From an archaeon (GTDB lineage: Archaea > Nanobdellota > Nanobdellia > Woesearchaeales > JAHJEM01), in the NCBI GenBank assembly GCA_020057445.1, contig JAGVFV010000075.1:1-7687 (forward strand): a DNA stretch of 7,687 bases, given 5' to 3'. The notes under the pieces are model-generated. The model had not been told where the DNA came from and ran no database searches. It was given only the letters and a program-made list of their open reading frames with translations. Below, piece after piece: positions 4,777 to 7,687 of the stretch. Within the stretch, counting starts at the first letter, position 1. Every line of letters begins with the position of its first letter. Made by a program: the position numbers and the translations under genes.

Positions 4777-5370
4777 ATGAAAGAAAACAAAGATTTGGGG
4801 GAACTGCTTGCAGAGAAAGGGAGGATTTTCGAGGAGCTTGGAAGAATCGAAGATGCTGTGGATTGCTATGAGCAGATGCGTCTCGTACACGGTTTTCCCG
4901 GGTGGGATGAATCTCGCCGAATTGATCAGTTTCTTGATCAGCACTTGTCTCAAGGTCGCAGGGCTGAACTGTTTGAATGGTTTCATAACCATGGAAAAGC
5001 TGCAGAGTTATATGAGGCTGCGGGTGACAAATGCAAGGCATATATGAATTATCAGAACTCGTATAATACCGAAGGGATGGAAAGGGTTCTCGCATCATGC
5101 TCCGAAGATGAATTCGTGATGGTTTATTCTTATGCAGCAAAGACTCTTGAGAAGAACAAGGAGTATTATGCAGCCGCTGAATATTATATGAAGCTTATTG
5201 AAACTGATCCTGGGAATGAAAGAGAGCATCTGGAGGGAGCCATACGTTGTTTGGAAGACAGGAGAAATCTTGATGCACTCAAGCTTGCAGAGCGTCTTGA
5301 GGATAAATACATTATTGAACGCATCACTCAGAAAATTAATGGCGAGTGGGAAGAGCCAGGATGGGGATAA
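4777..5370 (+). CDS. TPR-like helical repeat protein, first gene of the operon
   Basis: A 197-residue soluble protein composed almost entirely of helix pairs. Residues 8-33 (GELLAEKGRIFEELGRIEDA, then VDCYEQ) resemble a TPR motif, as do residues 119-147 (the YAAKTLEKNKEYYAAAEYYMKLIETDPGN region), including the classic D-P-x-N turn. The middle part (62-96, ELFEWFHNHGKAAELYEAAG, then DKCKAYMNYQNSY) and the C-terminal ALKLAERLEDKYIIERI look like further degenerate helical repeats. TPR arrays bind other proteins, so a scaffold or adaptor role is likely; no catalytic motif is visible. I chose ATG 4777 because the TATA box implies a leaderless start there. The upstream TTG at 4756 would add seven residues but overlaps the box region. 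The stop is followed after 2 bases by the amidohydrolase start, so the two are co-transcribed. The gene is clearly AT-richer than the rest of the operon (22-23 GC per 60 bases in 5101-5220). Confidence 0.75.
   Translation: MKENKDLGELLAEKGRIFEELGRIEDAVDCYEQMRLVHGFPGWDESRRIDQFLDQHLSQGRRAELFEWFHNHGKAAELYEAAGDKCKAYMNYQNSYNTEGMERVLASCSEDEFVMVYSYAAKTLEKNKEYYAAAEYYMKLIETDPGNEREHLEGAIRCLEDRRNLDALKLAERLEDKYIIERITQKINGEWEEPGWG
5363..5368 (+). promoter_or_regulatory. Shine-Dalgarno of the amidohydrolase gene
   Basis: GGGGAT, inside the last codons of the TPR-like gene, lies 4 bases before the ATG at 5373. It favours 5373 over the in-frame ATGs at 5346 and 5361, which would add residues before the MKKIDIHCH start. 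Confidence 0.45.
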
Positions 5371-5372
5371 AA

Positions 5373-6278
5373 ATGAAAAAGATAGACATCCACTGCCATA
5401 CGACGCTGCAGCCATTGCATGATTGCGCAGAGCCTGATGCATCGGTGTGGACGCTCGCAGGGCGGATGGAGGCGCATGATATCTCCGAGGCGTTTCTCTA
5501 TGCGACGTATTTTCCCCACCGCGGGACAGGGATCTCGAATTATCGGCTGGCGCAGTGGCTCGGAAGGGTCGGGTATGCGCAAAGGCAAGATGTCGATTCT
5601 CTCTTGCCAGAAGCAAGGCTCTCTATGTTTGGGAGTCTTGATATGGAGCATTATTTCCTTCAGGGGATGAGTGAATTAGAAGAGCTTCGGGAACATCCTG
5701 TTCAAGCTGTCTGTATGCAAGGCATCAAAATGTACACGTGCTACCAGGATATTGACCTTTCCGGGGAGAGGATGCATGCTGTGATGGATTTCGCGAGGAA
5801 AGAGGTCATTCCTGTCGCATTCCATTGCGGCTACTCGTATATGTCGATAAGGAAGGGTGGAGGTCCTTCTGTCGCAAGGATGGTGAGGGCATCTGACTTG
5901 TCATCCCTTGCGAAAGAATATGGTGACGTGCCAATCATGGTCGCACACATGTCAAAGCCCTATCTTGATGACCTCATCGCTACAATCCTTGCCCATCCCA
6001 ACATGGTCACTGACATGAGCGGGCTCATAGATTCAAAGCACGATCGGCAGCTCATCCCGCAGTGCATAGACGACATCAGACGGTTCCTGTATGAATGCGG
6101 CCCGACCCGTCTCCTCTTCGGAACGGACTTTCCTGTGCAGACGCATGCTGATTCTGTCTATTTCATCGAAGAGGCGATGAAGGGATTCTCTGAGGAGGAC
6201 AAGAGATCGGTGTATCATGATAATGCGAGGAAGATATTGAGGATTGGGGGTGGAAGTGATGGGATTGCATTCAGGTGA
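5373..6278 (+). CDS. Amidohydrolase-2 family metal-dependent hydrolase
   Basis: A 301-residue TIM-barrel enzyme of the amidohydrolase superfamily, amidohydrolase-2 type. The metal site is complete: D5-I-H7-C-H9 on strand 1, a G-I-K119-M-Y segment on a middle strand, FH151CG, AH192MSKP and FGTD252FP. The C-terminal D-N284-A-R-K-I-L helix is typical of this group. The family contains metal-dependent hydrolases of lactones, amides and esters as well as decarboxylases such as the ACMSD and resorcylate types, so the reaction cannot be decided from the motifs. Translation starts at ATG 5373, exactly where the conserved first strand begins, 2 bases after the previous stop. Its last 20 bases overlap the next gene. 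Both facts indicate co-translation in one operon and a role in the same pathway as the aldolase-like and flavoprotein genes. No signal peptide is present, so it is cytoplasmic. Confidence 0.87.
   Translation: MKKIDIHCHTTLQPLHDCAEPDASVWTLAGRMEAHDISEAFLYATYFPHRGTGISNYRLAQWLGRVGYAQRQDVDSLLPEARLSMFGSLDMEHYFLQGMSELEELREHPVQAVCMQGIKMYTCYQDIDLSGERMHAVMDFARKEVIPVAFHCGYSYMSIRKGGGPSVARMVRASDLSSLAKEYGDVPIMVAHMSKPYLDDLIATILAHPNMVTDMSGLIDSKHDRQLIPQCIDDIRRFLYECGPTRLLFGTDFPVQTHADSVYFIEEAMKGFSEEDKRSVYHDNARKILRIGGGSDGIAFR
6249..6253 (+). promoter_or_regulatory. Shine-Dalgarno that fixes the aldolase-like start
   Basis: GGTGG within GGGGGTGGAAGTGATG is 5 bases before ATG 6259. The frame also has a TTG at 6244 and GTGs at 6250 and 6256, but only 6259 has well-spaced SD sequence and an ATG. 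Confidence 0.55.
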
Positions 6279-7344
6279 TACGCTGTTTGTCTGCGGGACA
6301 TATGATGACCAAGGGGGACGTCCGTCGAAGATAGGTAAGACGATGTTCGAGCAGATGCATCTCCCCGACACTGCTTTGCAAAATGGCGGATATTTCGGCG
6401 ATCTTGAGGATGTTGTCAAGAGTGCGTGGAAATGGAAGAAGATCTATTGGCTGGCAAAGGTCGATGAGGAGAGACGGTCGCTTTCAAAGCGCATCAAGGT
6501 GGTGAATGAGATGGCATTCCTCGCAGGGTCGATGCGCACTGACGCGGCATTGTCTTTTGCAGACCGCATCCATTATGCATTGGAGAGAGGGGCAAATCTG
6601 ATGGTGGAATTCTATGAAGATGAGGGAAGGTACCAGGGGCGCCTCTTTGATCCCTTGGGAAATATCTTCACTGAGTATTTGTCTGACTTTGCAGTGCTTG
6701 GGTCTGCATTGGAAAGGACAGCGCATTACTTATCGGGTTTCACCAAGGTTCCTGCGACCAAAGTCGGTGAGAGGAAAATGGTTCCTGTCGATGAGGCCTT
6801 TTTACGTGTGGTGCGATCGTACGCAATGAAGAGTCATGCCAAGATCGCTGAGGCGATCGGGATAAAACAGCCAATGGGAAATGCCTCATTTCGGTTCAGA
6901 TGTCAAGAGGGCTTTCCTTCGTTTCGAGAAGAAGAATCCATATATGTCTCACGGCGTCATTTGGATAAGCGCACCGCAGGGGCAGACGGTTTTGTCGCGG
7001 TGGAGAGGGATCTTCCTGTAAAATATTATGGTGATGTTCCTCCTTCTGTAGATACAGCCATCCAGGTGAGGTTATACCAGTGGTATCCATATGCCAAGTA
7101 CATGATCCATGGGCACGTGAACATTGTCGGTGCGCCGATGACCGCTCGTTTTGTTCCGTGCGGGCGGATCGAGGAGGCGCAAGAGATCATCAGCTTGTTT
7201 CCAGACAGGGAAGCGAAGGACTTTGCGGTGAACCTGAAGGGCCATGGCAGTCTCATCGTCATGGAGGATCTTTCGTTTATGGAAAAGATAAGATATTATC
7301 CGAGGAGAATCCCGCAGTATCAGGATATCGGAGGTGCCGTATGA
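6259..7344 (+). CDS. Class II aldolase-like protein with an unrecognised N-terminal domain
   Basis: A 361-residue protein in two parts. Residues about 185-345 fit the class II aldolase/adducin fold. They show M-G-N-A-S-F-R (206-212), matching the G-N-x-S phosphate-loop motif; YVSRRHLDKR (229-238); YYGDVPPSVDTAIQVRLYQW (256-275); the metal-binding pair H284-G-H286; and the third His in NLKGHGSLIV (H329). Known members cleave sugar phosphates (FucA, AraD) or dehydrate methylthioribulose phosphate (MtnB). The catalytic Glu that normally follows P-S-S is replaced by D265. Residues 1-170 I cannot assign. They begin with a strand and a Gly/Ser loop, LFVCGTYDDQGGRPSKIG (9-26), as in a nucleotide- or phosphate-binding site, followed by a helix-rich region. 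Standalone class II aldolases are about 200-230 residues, so the extra half is substantial. The gene overlaps the amidohydrolase by 20 bases and the flavoprotein by 4 (ATGA), implying a shared pathway. The substrate is unknown. Confidence 0.75.
   Translation: MGLHSGDTLFVCGTYDDQGGRPSKIGKTMFEQMHLPDTALQNGGYFGDLEDVVKSAWKWKKIYWLAKVDEERRSLSKRIKVVNEMAFLAGSMRTDAALSFADRIHYALERGANLMVEFYEDEGRYQGRLFDPLGNIFTEYLSDFAVLGSALERTAHYLSGFTKVPATKVGERKMVPVDEAFLRVVRSYAMKSHAKIAEAIGIKQPMGNASFRFRCQEGFPSFREEESIYVSRRHLDKRTAGADGFVAVERDLPVKYYGDVPPSVDTAIQVRLYQWYPYAKYMIHGHVNIVGAPMTARFVPCGRIEEAQEIISLFPDREAKDFAVNLKGHGSLIVMEDLSFMEKIRYYPRRIPQYQDIGGAV
7330..7336 (+). promoter_or_regulatory. Strong Shine-Dalgarno of the flavoprotein gene
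   Basis: GGAGGTG lies 4 bases before ATG 7341 and is the best match to the archaeal consensus in the window. It sits inside the preceding coding region, and the start overlaps that gene's stop as ATGA. Translational coupling is therefore likely. Confidence 0.7.
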
Positions 7345-7687
7345 ATGAGGATGTGCAGGTCGAATTGTTAGGCGATGCCCTGAAGGACGTCCGCGTCGCG
7401 CTCTGTGTCACCGGCGGGATCGCCGCGATCGAGACGCCGAAGATCGCAAGGCAGCTTCGGCGGTATGGCGCGACTGTGCACGCGTATGTGACGCCGTCTG
7501 CCTATGATTTTGTCGGGAAGGTGGCGCTCGAGTGGGGCACAGGCACTCCTGTGGTCGATCGGCTGAGCGGCAGCGCAGAGCACATCTGCCTCGATGACAT
7601 CGTGCTTGTCGCGCCGGCGACGCTCAATACCATCAACAAGGTCTACGCAGGGATCGCTGATAATCCTGTGACCACGCTTGTCGCGTC
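7341..7687 (+). CDS. CoaBC-like flavoprotein (HFCD decarboxylase family), 5' part
   Basis: The first 115 codons of a gene cut by the window edge. After a 16-residue leader the flavoprotein (PF02441-type) fold begins: VRVALCVTGGIAAIETPKIA (17-36) with the FMN-binding strand-loop, then YGATVHAYVTPSA (42-54). H81 in SAEHICL matches the active-site His of phosphopantothenoylcysteine decarboxylases, and PATLN (92-96) matches the PAxxN substrate/FMN motif, followed by GIADNPVTT. The N-terminal leader and the G-I-A-A-I-E-T-P segment resemble, from memory, archaeal CoaBC proteins more than bacterial Dfp. That would mean FMN-dependent decarboxylation of 4'-phosphopantothenoylcysteine, with a synthetase half lying beyond the edge. 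A related decarboxylase on another substrate of this operon is the alternative. The start overlaps the upstream stop (ATGA) and has a strong SD. The segment is the GC-richest part of the plus-strand operon, 31-42 GC per 60 bases. Confidence 0.82.
   Translation, partial: MNEDVQVELLGDALKDVRVALCVTGGIAAIETPKIARQLRRYGATVHAYVTPSAYDFVGKVALEWGTGTPVVDRLSGSAEHICLDDIVLVAPATLNTINKVYAGIADNPVTTLVA

Noticed and set aside
5095..5651. Minus-strand frames opposite the TPR-like and amidohydrolase genes
   Set aside because: They have no start signals or recognisable domains, and they cross the boundary between two clear plus-strand genes.
6244..6258. TTG/GTG starts of the aldolase-like gene
   Set aside because: ATG 6259 has a GGTGG at 5-base spacing; the earlier codons lie on or before that sequence.
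1..7687. tRNA, rRNA, CRISPR arrays, insertion sequences or attachment sites
   Set aside because: No cloverleaf-type sequence, regularly spaced long repeat, transposase motif or long terminal inverted repeat was seen. All gaps between genes are under 180 bases and are accounted for by promoters, leaders and 3' regions.

Overview
The window is archaeal. It encodes transcription factor B (TFB), the archaeal TFIIB homologue. AT-rich TATA-like boxes lie about 24-30 bases upstream of several starts, and some of those starts appear leaderless while others have Shine-Dalgarno sequences. Coding density is high and intergenic gaps are short. Base composition is roughly balanced overall but very uneven between genes. 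The gene mix (PIN endonuclease tail, deoxyribosyltransferase-like protein, AbrB-PhoU regulator, many small single-gene units) would fit an uncultivated euryarchaeal or DPANN-type archaeon, but nothing in the window fixes the lineage.

Layout. Bases 1-86 hold the C-terminal end of a plus-strand PIN-domain protein. Its stop codon directly abuts the stop of a minus-strand nucleoside 2-deoxyribosyltransferase-like gene (87-500). Then follow, all on the minus strand and mostly with their own TATA boxes: TFB (618-1538), a predicted lipoprotein (1710-2141), a PAP2 phosphatase fused to a dolichol/phytol-kinase-like domain (2192-3301), an unrecognised 112-residue protein (3368-3706) and an AbrB-PhoU phosphate-uptake-type regulator (3799-4671). 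A 105-base divergent promoter region carrying three TTTATAG repeats separates that regulator from a plus-strand operon running to the right edge. The operon encodes a TPR-like helical protein (4777-5370), an amidohydrolase-2 family metal hydrolase (5373-6278), an unusual protein with an unrecognised N-terminal half and a class II aldolase-like C-terminal half (6259-7344), and the start of a CoaBC-like flavoprotein (7341 to the edge).

How the genes work together. The right-hand operon is tightly packed: gaps or overlaps of 2, -20 and -4 bases, with a Shine-Dalgarno before each internal start. It looks like a small metabolic pathway. An aldolase/dehydratase-type enzyme, a metal-dependent hydrolase or decarboxylase and a flavin-dependent decarboxylase could act in sequence, but the substrate cannot be read from the sequence. 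The flavoprotein resembles the decarboxylase half of archaeal CoaBC, so a link with coenzyme A synthesis is the first hypothesis to test. The PAP2-kinase fusion joins two opposite activities on polyprenyl phosphates in one membrane protein and probably serves recycling or salvage of the lipid carrier used for glycosylation, or archaeal lipid metabolism.

The most notable items are the phosphatase-kinase fusion, the aldolase-like protein with its extra domain and Asp in place of the usual Glu, and the compact operon that contains it.
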